In this document: positions 31,046 to 39,696 of the stretch, one piece after another
Layout of the letters: each line of letters begins with the position of its first letter
Numbering within the stretch: position 1 is the stretch's first letter
Translations under genes and position numbers: made by a program
Notes under the pieces: generated by a model
What the model saw: only the letters and a program-made list of their open reading frames with translations
Told to the model about the DNA's origin: nothing
The model's database searches: none
DNA from: Phytopythium helicoides
Taxonomy: Eukaryota; Oomycota; Peronosporomycetes; Pythiales; Pythiaceae
Direction of reading: 5' to 3'
NCBI GenBank assembly: GCA_024867545.1
Contig: JANFNE010000006.1
Coordinates: 1,572,001 to 1,636,000 of the forward strand
DNA length: 64,000 bases

Positions 31046-32067
31046 GACCCTTGGGAACGGTCGAACCGGCGGCCGAAATTTCGGTTGCTGTTCTGGTTCG
31101 AACGCGATCCTTGTGTCTCTTGCCGATTCGGCAAGGACATCTTGCAGTTTCGAGCGATATGACCCGGCTTCCCGCAACGGAAACATTTCCCATCGTTGCG
31201 AGGGCGCTTGTTGTCGGTATGTTGGACATACGACAGATCCATCGGCTCTGGTCCATTGTTCGCCGACGACGTCACGCGGACTTGACGTGGAACTGGTCCA
31301 CCGAACTTGGCTTGCTTGATGCTGAATTCTTCTTGCATCGCTCTCTCGATGGCTTGATCCAGCGTCGTCGGGTACTCGCGGAACAGTTGGTTCCGGATCG
31401 GTCCATCGTCCAGACCGGCCATGAATGTGACAACTTGTGTTGCCATATCGATCGGCTGATCCACAATGCACGACACGAGATATCGTGCGCGTTGTGCATA
31501 CGAGTGGAGGTCTTGGCGTCCTTGTCGAAGCTTGAGAAACTCGGCACGAGCACGGAACTCGCTCTGCGGAGGCTCGAACGCGCGCTTCAGCTCTTGCTTG
31601 AAGTCGTCGAGGTTGTAGAAGCATGTTGGCTCCGCCAAACGCTTCCCATACGCCCAACTCTTCGCTCGACCCGCAAGGTTGGACATTGCGAACAACACTT
31701 GCTGCGTCGGGTCCCGGAGCTGTCTTGCAGTCACTGCTGCATCCAACTCAACGAACCATCTCGCCAGAGGTTCGTTCTCTCCACCGCGATACGGGGAGAT
31801 GTCGAGCTTCAGAGGCGTTACTCTCATCGTCGAGACAGGAGTTGCGGGCTGTCGACGAGAGTCCATGACCTCATGGTGCATGAAGCTCACTGCCGCGCTT
31901 CGCTGCTCATCCGGAGAGGCTGATCTCAACAGTGTGATCACAGCTGCCTCACCGATGACTGCGCTCATCCGCTCGAGGGCTGCCCACTCATGACCGGACA
32001 AATGAGGAAACTGCTCATTCGTCAGCGTCACTTGGTCTTCGTGCAGCACAGTCGTCGGAGTCTCCAT
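31024..32067 (-). CDS. gag: Gypsy-1 gag with CCHC zinc knuckle
   Basis: The ATG at 32067 gives METPTTVLHEDQ; the frame is open slightly further upstream without an ATG. The capsid region contains PLARWFVELDAAVTARQL and LAGRAKSWAYG, typical of retrotransposon gag. A CCHC knuckle CFRCGKPGHIARNC precedes a basic Asn/Arg-rich tail. It packages RNA in virus-like particles. The frame is intact over 347 codons and ends within the frameshift hairpin. Confidence 0.92.
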   Translation of the reverse strand: METPTTVLHEDQVTLTNEQFPHLSGHEWAALERMSAVIGEAAVITLLRSASPDEQRSAAVSFMHHEVMDSRRQPATPVSTMRVTPLKLDISPYRGGENEPLARWFVELDAAVTARQLRDPTQQVLFAMSNLAGRAKSWAYGKRLAEPTCFYNLDDFKQELKRAFEPPQSEFRARAEFLKLRQGRQDLHSYAQRARYLVSCIVDQPIDMATQVVTFMAGLDDGPIRNQLFREYPTTLDQAIERAMQEEFSIKQAKFGGPVPRQVRVTSSANNGPEPMDLSYVQHTDNKRPRNDGKCFRCGKPGHIARNCKMSLPNRQETQGSRSNQNSNRNFGRRFDRSQGSKNGNDQ

Positions 32068-32217
32068 CCCTTCTGCTGTCTGCGCTATAGACAGGGAGAG
32101 TCTTGAAAGGAAGTGCACAAAGGGCGGAAGCCTCTTTGTCAATCCTCTTCTAGAGCAGGGTTCACGAAGTGCTCAGCGCAACTTCGGCAATCCCTTCTAG
32201 GAAGGTCGCAGGAAGGA

Positions 32218-32235
32218 CCTCTCGAAGTGCTACCA
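32218..32235 (-). promoter_or_regulatory. Gypsy-1 putative primer-binding site
   Basis: Two bases after the 5' LTR the minus strand reads TGGTAGCACTTCGAGAGG. It begins with the TGG expected to pair with a tRNA 3' CCA end. The tRNA was not identified. Confidence 0.6.
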
Positions 32236-32237
32236 GG

Positions 32238-32829
32238 TGTAATGGGGCGCTGTCCACGACAGTCCCCAAAACACGGCACACACGCTTGCGCTTGAGGAAG
32301 ACTTGGCCTCTCCCGACTTGGAGGGAGGAGGAAGGAGACTTGAGGTGAAGGCGGCAAATTTGCAACTGAATTGAAAAGCTTATGGTTCCTGAATCCTACG
32401 AGCATAAAACCACTAGGGTCCTATGGGGTTAAATGCAATCAACCTACAAATGCAATATAAAACCTTGGGTTGAATCAGGTTGAACTTGAAGCTTGGACCA
32501 GGAGAATGTTCTCCAACTTGAACTTGAACTTGAGCTTCGGGTTCTTCAACAAAGAACCTCTCTCCCGCCACGTGGCACGTTGTGATTGGTTGAAACCACT
32601 AACATGTACCCACAATGACACGTCGGCTTCGTCACTAGATAGAAATCCAGCAGGAACCATCTTCATGCACAGAGACACGTGTGCAGAGAGCACTCGAGAA
32701 TGCTTCGAGAACATTCCGTGCGGTCGCAATCATTGATTGCTCCCGTGAGTGTGTCTCACACCAGTCTGCTGCCACAGACACCAATCTGTGACCAGATTGT
32801 GTCATGTAATGGACATGGGGCCCATTACA
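32238..32829 (-). repeat. Gypsy-1 5' LTR
   Basis: Matches 25334-25925 at all positions compared. It is followed by the target duplicate gaaag at 32830-32834. Confidence 0.95.
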
Positions 32830-33274
32830 GAAAGAAACAAATGCAGTTGGGCCTCGCCGGGGAGAAAGTGCAACCCCCGGGAAACCCGTCCAATGAAACG
32901 ACAGCAAGCTGCCGATCACCGGAGTGCTCAAAAATGAATGTGAAAAAATCCCCGAGATGAACTCGGGAAATCAGTTTTCACACTGATTAGAACAGAGAGG
33001 TTTTGTTTATTGCCGATGAGGACCCGTCTTACAGGCATAGAAATCTAAAAAGAAAAATGTAGCCATACTGTAGGCGTGGGTGTCCCTGGGCTCACCGGGC
33101 TTGGAAGGGCGGTGCCCTCCGTGGATAGTGCCCTGTCGGTCTCGCGACCCGGAATCACCGTGTTGCTTGGCTTGCAGGGCGCTGCGAGGTCCCCTCGGAC
33201 CCGCGCGCCCGTGTCCTGTTGTGTTGCCGCATCCGGTGCTGGCTGCAGTGCCAGTTCCAGATGCGGCGGCTCGC
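32830..33274 (-). mobile_element. Junction of non-LTR copies E and D (3' UTR of E, leader of D)
   Basis: Nearly identical to 57630-57954 and 50850-51177. On the minus strand it contains an AATAAA signal and two small hairpins. With 25131-25333 on the other side of Gypsy-1 it rebuilds the same ~420-base spacer that joins the other copies. Confidence 0.85.
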
Positions 33275-35068
33275 CTAGATGGCGTGCACCGAGATGCGCC
33301 GGTCCAGCAGTCGCGCGTCGCGCTTCAGCAGGCCCAGGCGCTCGGTGTACGCCGTGAAGTTGCTGGGTGCCACGGCGCCCAATGATCCATAGATCAGAGG
33401 CGCCATGTGCACCCGCCAGCTGCGGCGCTCGAGCTGCCGCTTCACGACGTCGTACTTGCTGATCTTCAGCTCGTACGACTGTCGGAGCGCAGATGTGCTC
33501 GGCGCGTCCATCGGCTGGTCTTCGTGGCTGATGGCCAGGTCTCCGACGACGGCCTCGCGCTTGGCGTCGTCGTAGACCTGGATGTCTGGTCGAAGACGCG
33601 GCCCGTCAAGCCCCGGCACCGTCTGGTTGATCAGGAGTCGCTTGGTGCCGGGGCTGTTTGCGACGGGCTTCGCCAGCGCCCGCTCGATCATCTTGAGAGC
33701 GTCGTCGTGGCGCTGGCGAATTGCATCCATTGTACCCGCGCAGTGGTTGAGCACGTGTGCCGTAGTCTCTGCGCGGGTACAATCCGGGTGTCGGCAGGTC
33801 GCGTTCGCCCGGAGCCCCTTCCGCTTGAGCACCGAGTTGGTGTCGAGCTGGTTGAGGCGGGCCTGGAACGCGAAGCAGTAGTCCGCGTCGCGCAGGCCCG
33901 CCCCGCGGGTCACGAACGCGCTGCCGACCCGGCCGTGCTCGCGCACCGTGCGCCCTTGGTCGCGCATGGCCTTCCACTTGCTGCAGTGGCGAAGACGGAG
34001 GTGCATCCGCAGGTGCCGCAGCACCGTGCGGTGGTCGAGCCATCCGCGGTGGTGCGGCACCTGCATGTGCAGCGGACCGGTCGGCGGCGCCGTTCCCCCG
34101 GTCGTCGGCTCGGCGGTGGGTGGTCTGGTGGCGAGCTGCAGCCCGTAGACGCGCAGGTGGCGTTGGACGTCCACCCACAGCGATCCGATGTCGCCGTTCC
34201 GGCGTTTCGGGGTCGCGTGAGGGTGGGCGCCCAACGTCCCGTTCAGGAACTCTTGTGTCAACTCGGCGTCGCGGGTGCGCCAGTGGTCGACGTCGAGCTT
34301 CATGCGCGTCTGAGCCACCTGGCGCACCTGCGCGCGGGCGATCGCAGCGACGGCGGGGTCGCGCGAGTGCAGCATCTGCCACGCGTGGCTGAGCTGCAGT
34401 GCGTGGTGGTGTTCCACCAGCGAGAGCAGCCCGAGCCCGCCGTCGCTGACCGGCGAGAAGATGAACTCGTTGGTCGCGTTGGCCGGGAGTCGAAGCAGGT
34501 GCTTCAACCCCCGGACCAGCGCGCGGTCGAAGCCCTCGAGCTGTGACTGCAGCGGCCTGACGTGCGGCAAGGCGTACGTGACCTTCGGGTACACGTACAC
34601 CTTGAGCGCCTTCAACACTTGGTCGGCCGCGAGGCCCGAGCGCATCAGCGCCATCGCTTCCTGCTGGAGCTGCTTGAGCTTGGGTGCGAGCTGGAGTCGG
34701 TGGCGCACGTGGTCGAACCCGTCGCCCACCCCGAGGTACGTGTACGCGTCGCCGAGGGTGAGGTGGGCGATGGGCTCGCCGTGCAGCTGCAGCTGCAGCT
34801 CCTTGTCTTGGACCGGGTTGCCGCGCGCGTTCAGCGTCACCGCGAGCAGCGCGCACTTGGTCGGGTTCGCGCGTAACCCGGTCCATGACAGGAAGTCAGC
34901 GACAACGCCGTGGCACCGCTTGATGCCGTCGGCGCTGTCGCTGAACACCTTGATGTCGTCGGCGTATGCGGTCGCGCAGGGTCGCACGTCCTGCGCGAGC
35001 GCGACGCCGACACCGTCGAGTCGCTCGAGCGCGTGGAGCAGCGGCGCCACCGCGGCGATGAACAGGAG
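33275..35068 (-). pseudogene. Copy E: C-terminal part of the non-LTR polyprotein (late RT, endonuclease)
   Basis: About 598 codons nearly identical to copy B, from the palm of the reverse transcriptase (CATAYADDIKVFSDS) through the thumb to the restriction-like endonuclease region (CRHPDCTRAETTAHVLNHC, RLRPDIQVYDD). The frame ends at 33275 with a TAG where copies A and B have CAG and continue for about 33 more residues. At 35068 the ORF is cut by the Gypsy-2 5' LTR. It is the 3' half of a copy whose 5' half is probably copy C beyond Gypsy-2; about 2.6 kb between them is missing. Confidence 0.9.
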
Positions 35069-35925
35069 TGTGGTGAAGTGCTCGCGCAGAAGCGCGGAGC
35101 CTTCACTCATGGCAGTCACGGGGCTAGAGCCATCATTCATCTCGTAAGTACGCATTAGGTTCGGTGATGCCCCAAGCACAAAGTGCGAACGGGTAGAGGC
35201 TGGGCTGAGTGTGGACCACACCTCCAGAGGTCCAGTGCGCCTGGATTTTATCGGTTTTGAGAGGGACTAAGCGGGCAACAGCCCAGAGAATAAAACTTCC
35301 GATTTGGCCACGTGGAGAGCAAGCATCGTCAAGGACCGAGGGGCTAGGAGCGTGAGAAGACTCGAGCCCCGTCGGTAGGCGTCGCCGTCGCCCAAGGACG
35401 TGCCGGAAGCAACCCTTCAACTCCGAGGTATTCACCCTGCGTGTCTAGGTGCATATCTCTTTCATATTTTCTACGCCTGGGTCACCCCAGTGTGTATTTC
35501 GTGTCAAGGAACAAAAGAGGCCTGAGAGCCCACCAAAAGAGGCCTGAGAGCCCACCATTACGAACTTGTATATCTTCTGAGGCCAACCCTTTGTTCGTGG
35601 GTAGCCGGAAGAAGCGTAGCGTGTATTTACTCAGTGGGTTCCGCGGGCCTACTAGAGTCTATTTGTGTATTCCGCGGTTACAGGGTCTGCCAGGACCCTT
35701 AAATAAATTGGCATCGGAAGTGTTAGTGTTCCACGGGCCCGTGACAATCGCTCGGTCCAAAAGAACCATCTTCGGGGGTACACAACGTGAGATCCGACCA
35801 GAGCGCTCAGGGAGACCTGAGAACGCTCGCGGCTGGCCGAGGCTTATCCCTCACCTCGGCGCCGCCTAGAAACACCGGGGCGCAAGTCTACTAGCCGGGC
35901 GTTTCGGAGCATCCGCTTCGTCACA
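35069..35925 (+). repeat. Gypsy-2 5' LTR
   Basis: 857 bases with TG/CA ends. It includes an exact tandem duplication of a 22-base unit at 35513-35556, also present in the 3' LTR at 48551-48594. Confidence 0.93.
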
Positions 35926-35927
35926 AC

Positions 35928-35945
35928 TGGTGCGCATGCCCGGAT
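35928..35945 (+). promoter_or_regulatory. Gypsy-2 putative primer-binding site
   Basis: Two bases after the LTR: TGGTGCGCATGCCCGGAT, starting with the TGG expected for tRNA priming. The priming tRNA was not identified. Confidence 0.6.
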
Positions 35946-35989
35946 CGGGTCTTGATCACGGACGTGGTACTACTAACCAAGAAGGAAAC

Positions 35990-38900
35990 ATGGCCCAGCG
36001 CAGCGGCCGTGGTCGCGGGGCGGCCAGAGCAAGAAGAAGCTATGTCCCAAGGAGACTATCCACTCAAGCTGCGCAAGGGGAAGAAGATGCGCACTCAAGC
36101 TCCAGTTCAAGGCAAGAGAGCAGTAGTGCAGGCGGTGCTAGCACACCAAGGTCCAATGTTGAAGATGTGATTCTGGGGGAAGTTGAAGAAGAAAAGACTG
36201 CAGAAGCAAGTGCTGGTGAATCTCCGACACCAAGCATAGAAGACCCCCAGAACACCTTGGCTGTATATTCTGACGAAGCCCTCTCGCCATACGGACCCAA
36301 GCCCGCGACGACGGAAACTCAAGTATCTGCGTTACAGGAATCTGGCCGTCGACCACGAGACGACGCGGCAGTCCGGCGAGCTCAGGGTGTAGACGTACCG
36401 AGGCCGGCGTGGGGATTCGACGTACGACCCCAACCCATGGGTATCGTACCACCTACGGGTGTAGAAGATCATGTGCCTCTGAGTCCAGACAATGCGGTGT
36501 TCTTTGCCCGTGCTCAACGTCAACGCTGGACATCAATTACTATGGGACGCCACTACCCAAGTGACCCAGCATACCCTCCACGCGTCAACAAGGAGCATAT
36601 GTCTGCATTCATTACCCGAGCAATTCAAGTCGACCAGTTTTTAGGAATTCGGGACTATGCAGCTCCAGAACGCGCGTGGCTGAGGCTTTTCCGGATCCAA
36701 CATGTGTGCTTGCCGGTGTTGTCCGACCTCAATGTTTTCGACGTCCAAGTGGCCGGCCTAGCTCCCGAAGTATGCCTAGCACTACTACAAACCGCACTCG
36801 ACGAAGCCGGGTATGCTTTCGAGAACCTGGTACCTATGTGGGGAATGACATTTGAGACGAACCGCATCCCAAGTGAAGCTGTGCAGCACGTAGTACATGA
36901 AGTGTTAGCCGCGTTCCGCCCAATGGTCGAAGCCTGGATGCTCGCCGTAGGACGTGTATCCTATCGACTACTAGCAAGCGACTCGCCTTTCCAGCACCTA
37001 TCTCAGACAGACTTTCAGCCCGAGGCAATGGAGGTTGATTATGACCGATCTGCCGAAGATGTATTGATGCTGGACGCATTTCCTCATGCTGAAGAACAAC
37101 TCTCGACCGACCTGATCGTACGGCTACAATTCATGGGAGTTGTATTGGGTCCAAGACCCAGCTCAGACCAGCCGCTGGAATTACCAAGCGCCAAAAGACC
37201 CCAGCTCATAGCATTTGTGCCTGGACCGGCGCCGTCGTTGCCAACGTATAGTGACTCGGACCCGAGCCTCATACCTGGTGGGTTTTCAATACCAAGTTCG
37301 GATCAATCGATGCCACCGACACCACCTGACGGATCGGATACATCGATGCCGTCTGAAGGCCACTCTCACAGCTCTATGGGGACAATTCAGTCAGGCGCCT
37401 ATCCTGCTCAGGGGTACGGATCTTTGATCATGATAAGTCAAACCCAAGACCCAGCGCAAACGGCCGCTGTGCTCCTCCCGATTGTGAGCACCGAGTCTCA
37501 AGCACACGAAGTTCCAGAGCCAGCACCGAGAAACTCCCCAATCAGGGATGGAGCAACCAACCCCAGCACGGCACCTGTGGATCGTGAGCTGAACGAACTG
37601 CGAGTTGCGTTCCAACGCATTCAAGCGGTGCACCAGGAAGAGATTCGTCGTTTGCAGTGGGAACGTGCTGAACAAGAGCGTAGGACACGCGCAGAAGCAA
37701 ATATGTTGGCCCAGAAACAAAGGGAGCGTGAACAAGCGCACCGTGATGAGATGGAACAGCTTCGCCAACAGTACCAGCGTGACGCTACACAGTTCAAGGA
37801 GGCCATTGAGTCCGAAAGGACTCGAAGTGCGGAAGCAGAAGCAGTCGAGAGGCAAAACGCTGTACGCAGGGTGGAACAAGCCCGGGAACAAGAGTTGTAC
37901 GAGATGCAAACACGGCTCAAGGACGTCCAAGAGCAGTATATTCGCGAACAAGCCGAGAGAGCAAAAGATCGTCAACGGCTCACCGAGCACCTATCCCAAG
38001 AACAGTCTATGGCTGTTCAAGAGAGGGAGCGACTGAAGGCATATTTCCAGCGAGAACAAGAACAACACCGCCGGGAGAGTCTCGCTCAGATTGAGCGCCT
38101 CCAAGAAGAAGTACGCCGGTTGTCTATGGCACAGCGCGATCATGCGAAGTCGGTCCCTACAAACCTCGATAAAAGTGAGACCAAGGCTGCGAGTGACTTT
38201 ATATCAAGGCCCTCGCCAACCGAGAACCCTAAATGGAGTCGCTCAAGTGTGCCTACGACGGCAGTGCCACCGAGTGTTAAGGCTGAAGTTGTCACCTCCA
38301 GTCCACCTTCGACGACAGTCATACCACCAGCTCATTCGGATCACTATCAGTATCAACGAGGTTGGTATGGAACCCCGCCACCGGGGTGGTATCCCTGGAA
38401 TGGCTGGGAACAGAGCACCCCTCCTCCGAGCGTGCCTCCACCCAACGTCGCATCAGCGTACGCAGCACATCCGGTTAACCCACCTAGGCCATCCGAGGCC
38501 GGGTACCAGGGAGTGCGTTCAGGTCGTAGTGCACCTCGTAGCTCCAATTCAACCCCAGCGCGGTCACAAGCTCCAGCTCCTTTGGTATACAAAGTGCCGT
38601 TGCCGTACAACTACATCGAACGTTTTGACGGGAATTCCCCGTTGGCGGAACGGAAGCATTGGTGGAATGTTTTTCAGTACTCGGCTGAGAGCTGTATGTG
38701 GAATGACGAAGAGAAGATCCGCAACCTTCTGCGTTGGCTAGATGGTAGTGCTCGTTCATGGTATAAGCAGCTGAAGCCATCGCCTAAGTCATGGACCGAG
38801 CTCGCAAGGAAGTTCGAACGACAATTCTGCAAAAGGACCGAGTCCGAGATGAAGGCATATCTGAAGTGCACCCAAAGGGTTGGCGAGAACGTCCTCCACT

Positions 38901-39646
38901 ATCTGTGGCGTCTCAATGCCGCAGCAATGAGCGCCGGTGTCGATTACAGCAAGTCTGGCGACACCCGAGACGAGCATATTGTTCAGTTTCTACAAACAAC
39001 AACCGACAAAAAGGTCAGGTTGGCGCTACTCGGACGACAGTTTGCCACAATGGAGGATTTTGAGCTCGCAGTGAAACAGGTGCAAGAGGTTATGCGAACA
39101 TCAGGAACATTCGACGCCGCCGAGGATAGTGCGCGTAAGACGAGCACCATGCGGCCTTCACGCAGTCCCGATACCCAGTATGGTCGTTTCAAGCCAAAGA
39201 CAGATCGTAACCCGTCGAATGCCAAGGTTTTCTATGGCACGCACTCGGACGAGGAAAGCGACCTCAACTCCGAGAACAGCTACTCTGATACTGAAGAAGG
39301 GTATGAAAATGTGTTCCAAGCTCAGGAGTCACCCAGCGGTGTGCAAAAGATGAAGCTCCAAGCCCAGTCTCGGGACCGTGGGCAGGAGTCCAAACGCGTA
39401 CAATGGTCGACACCCCAGCCGAGCCCAAGAGCGTTAAAGTGCGACGTCTGCGGACGAACGGGTCACGATAAGACCTCATGTTGGCGTAAGCCCTCGCCCT
39501 GTCCACTATGTGCTGAGATCCACGAGGGACTGCCTTGCCCGGTAGTGGCTGAGTTGCGGTCCTGGGTGAAGCAGCAACGGGTCTTCCCCCCGACGATCCC
39601 CAGCCAAGACCAAGCACAATCAAGCTCAAGAACGCCGTTAAACTAG
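35990..39646 (+). CDS. gag: Gypsy-2 gag, unusually long (about 1,218 residues)
   Basis: The ATG at 35990 (MAQRSGRGRG) is preferred because an earlier in-frame ATG at 35936 lies within the primer-binding site. The N-terminal ~500 residues include a basic start, a Ser/Glu-rich stretch, and a conserved-looking globular part (RAWLRLFRIQHVCLPVLSDL...). A long Gln/Arg/Glu coiled coil follows at about residues 540-710, then a proline-rich linker. The capsid domain is at about 872-1035 (YIERFDGNSPLAERKHWWNV, LRWLDGSARSWYKQL, ELARKFERQFC). A zinc knuckle CDVCGRTGHDKTSC is at about 1150. Most Ty3/Gypsy gags are a few hundred residues, so the N-terminal half is an accessory extension of unknown role. 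Confidence 0.9.
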   Translation: MAQRSGRGRGAARARRSYVPRRLSTQAAQGEEDAHSSSSSRQESSSAGGASTPRSNVEDVILGEVEEEKTAEASAGESPTPSIEDPQNTLAVYSDEALSPYGPKPATTETQVSALQESGRRPRDDAAVRRAQGVDVPRPAWGFDVRPQPMGIVPPTGVEDHVPLSPDNAVFFARAQRQRWTSITMGRHYPSDPAYPPRVNKEHMSAFITRAIQVDQFLGIRDYAAPERAWLRLFRIQHVCLPVLSDLNVFDVQVAGLAPEVCLALLQTALDEAGYAFENLVPMWGMTFETNRIPSEAVQHVVHEVLAAFRPMVEAWMLAVGRVSYRLLASDSPFQHLSQTDFQPEAMEVDYDRSAEDVLMLDAFPHAEEQLSTDLIVRLQFMGVVLGPRPSSDQPLELPSAKRPQLIAFVPGPAPSLPTYSDSDPSLIPGGFSIPSSDQSMPPTPPDGSDTSMPSEGHSHSSMGTIQSGAYPAQGYGSLIMISQTQDPAQTAAVLLPIVSTESQAHEVPEPAPRNSPIRDGATNPSTAPVDRELNELRVAFQRIQAVHQEEIRRLQWERAEQERRTRAEANMLAQKQREREQAHRDEMEQLRQQYQRDATQFKEAIESERTRSAEAEAVERQNAVRRVEQAREQELYEMQTRLKDVQEQYIREQAERAKDRQRLTEHLSQEQSMAVQERERLKAYFQREQEQHRRESLAQIERLQEEVRRLSMAQRDHAKSVPTNLDKSETKAASDFISRPSPTENPKWSRSSVPTTAVPPSVKAEVVTSSPPSTTVIPPAHSDHYQYQRGWYGTPPPGWYPWNGWEQSTPPPSVPPPNVASAYAAHPVNPPRPSEAGYQGVRSGRSAPRSSNSTPARSQAPAPLVYKVPLPYNYIERFDGNSPLAERKHWWNVFQYSAESCMWNDEEKIRNLLRWLDGSARSWYKQLKPSPKSWTELARKFERQFCKRTESEMKAYLKCTQRVGENVLHYLWRLNAAAMSAGVDYSKSGDTRDEHIVQFLQTTTDKKVRLALLGRQFATMEDFELAVKQVQEVMRTSGTFDAAEDSARKTSTMRPSRSPDTQYGRFKPKTDRNPSNAKVFYGTHSDEESDLNSENSYSDTEEGYENVFQAQESPSGVQKMKLQAQSRDRGQESKRVQWSTPQPSPRALKCDVCGRTGHDKTSCWRKPSPCPLCAEIHEGLPCPVVAELRSWVKQQRVFPPTIPSQDQAQSSSRTPLN

Positions 39647-39670
39647 GAAGCTCGCCGGATAGGGGTCCGG
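39637..39670 (+). promoter_or_regulatory. Gypsy-2 candidate -1 frameshift signal
   Basis: The heptamer G TTA AAC (39637-39643) is in gag phase and is followed directly by the gag TAG. The pol frame, -1 relative to gag, is open across this point up to the pol ATG at 39697. A short stem ccgga/tccgg (39655-39659 with 39666-39670) lies 11 bases downstream. Re-initiation at 39697 is the alternative. Confidence 0.6.
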
Positions 39671-39696
39671 TACGCGCCGAGCATCAATCCCTAGCT

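Larger units (their letters stand above)
25334..32829 (-). mobile_element. Gypsy-1: complete Ty3/Gypsy chromodomain retrotransposon
   Basis: A 7,496-base element transcribed right to left. The two 592-base LTRs (25334-25925 and 32238-32829) look identical by eye and begin/end tgtaatggg...cccattaca. The 5-bp target duplication gaaag lies at 25329-25333 and 32830-32834; the empty site, seen in the other junctions of the non-LTR array, has it once. Gag and pol are uninterrupted and linked by a -1 frameshift signal. A long ORF lies antisense to the 3' end of pol. Identical LTRs and intact frames point to a recent and possibly mobile copy. Confidence 0.95.
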
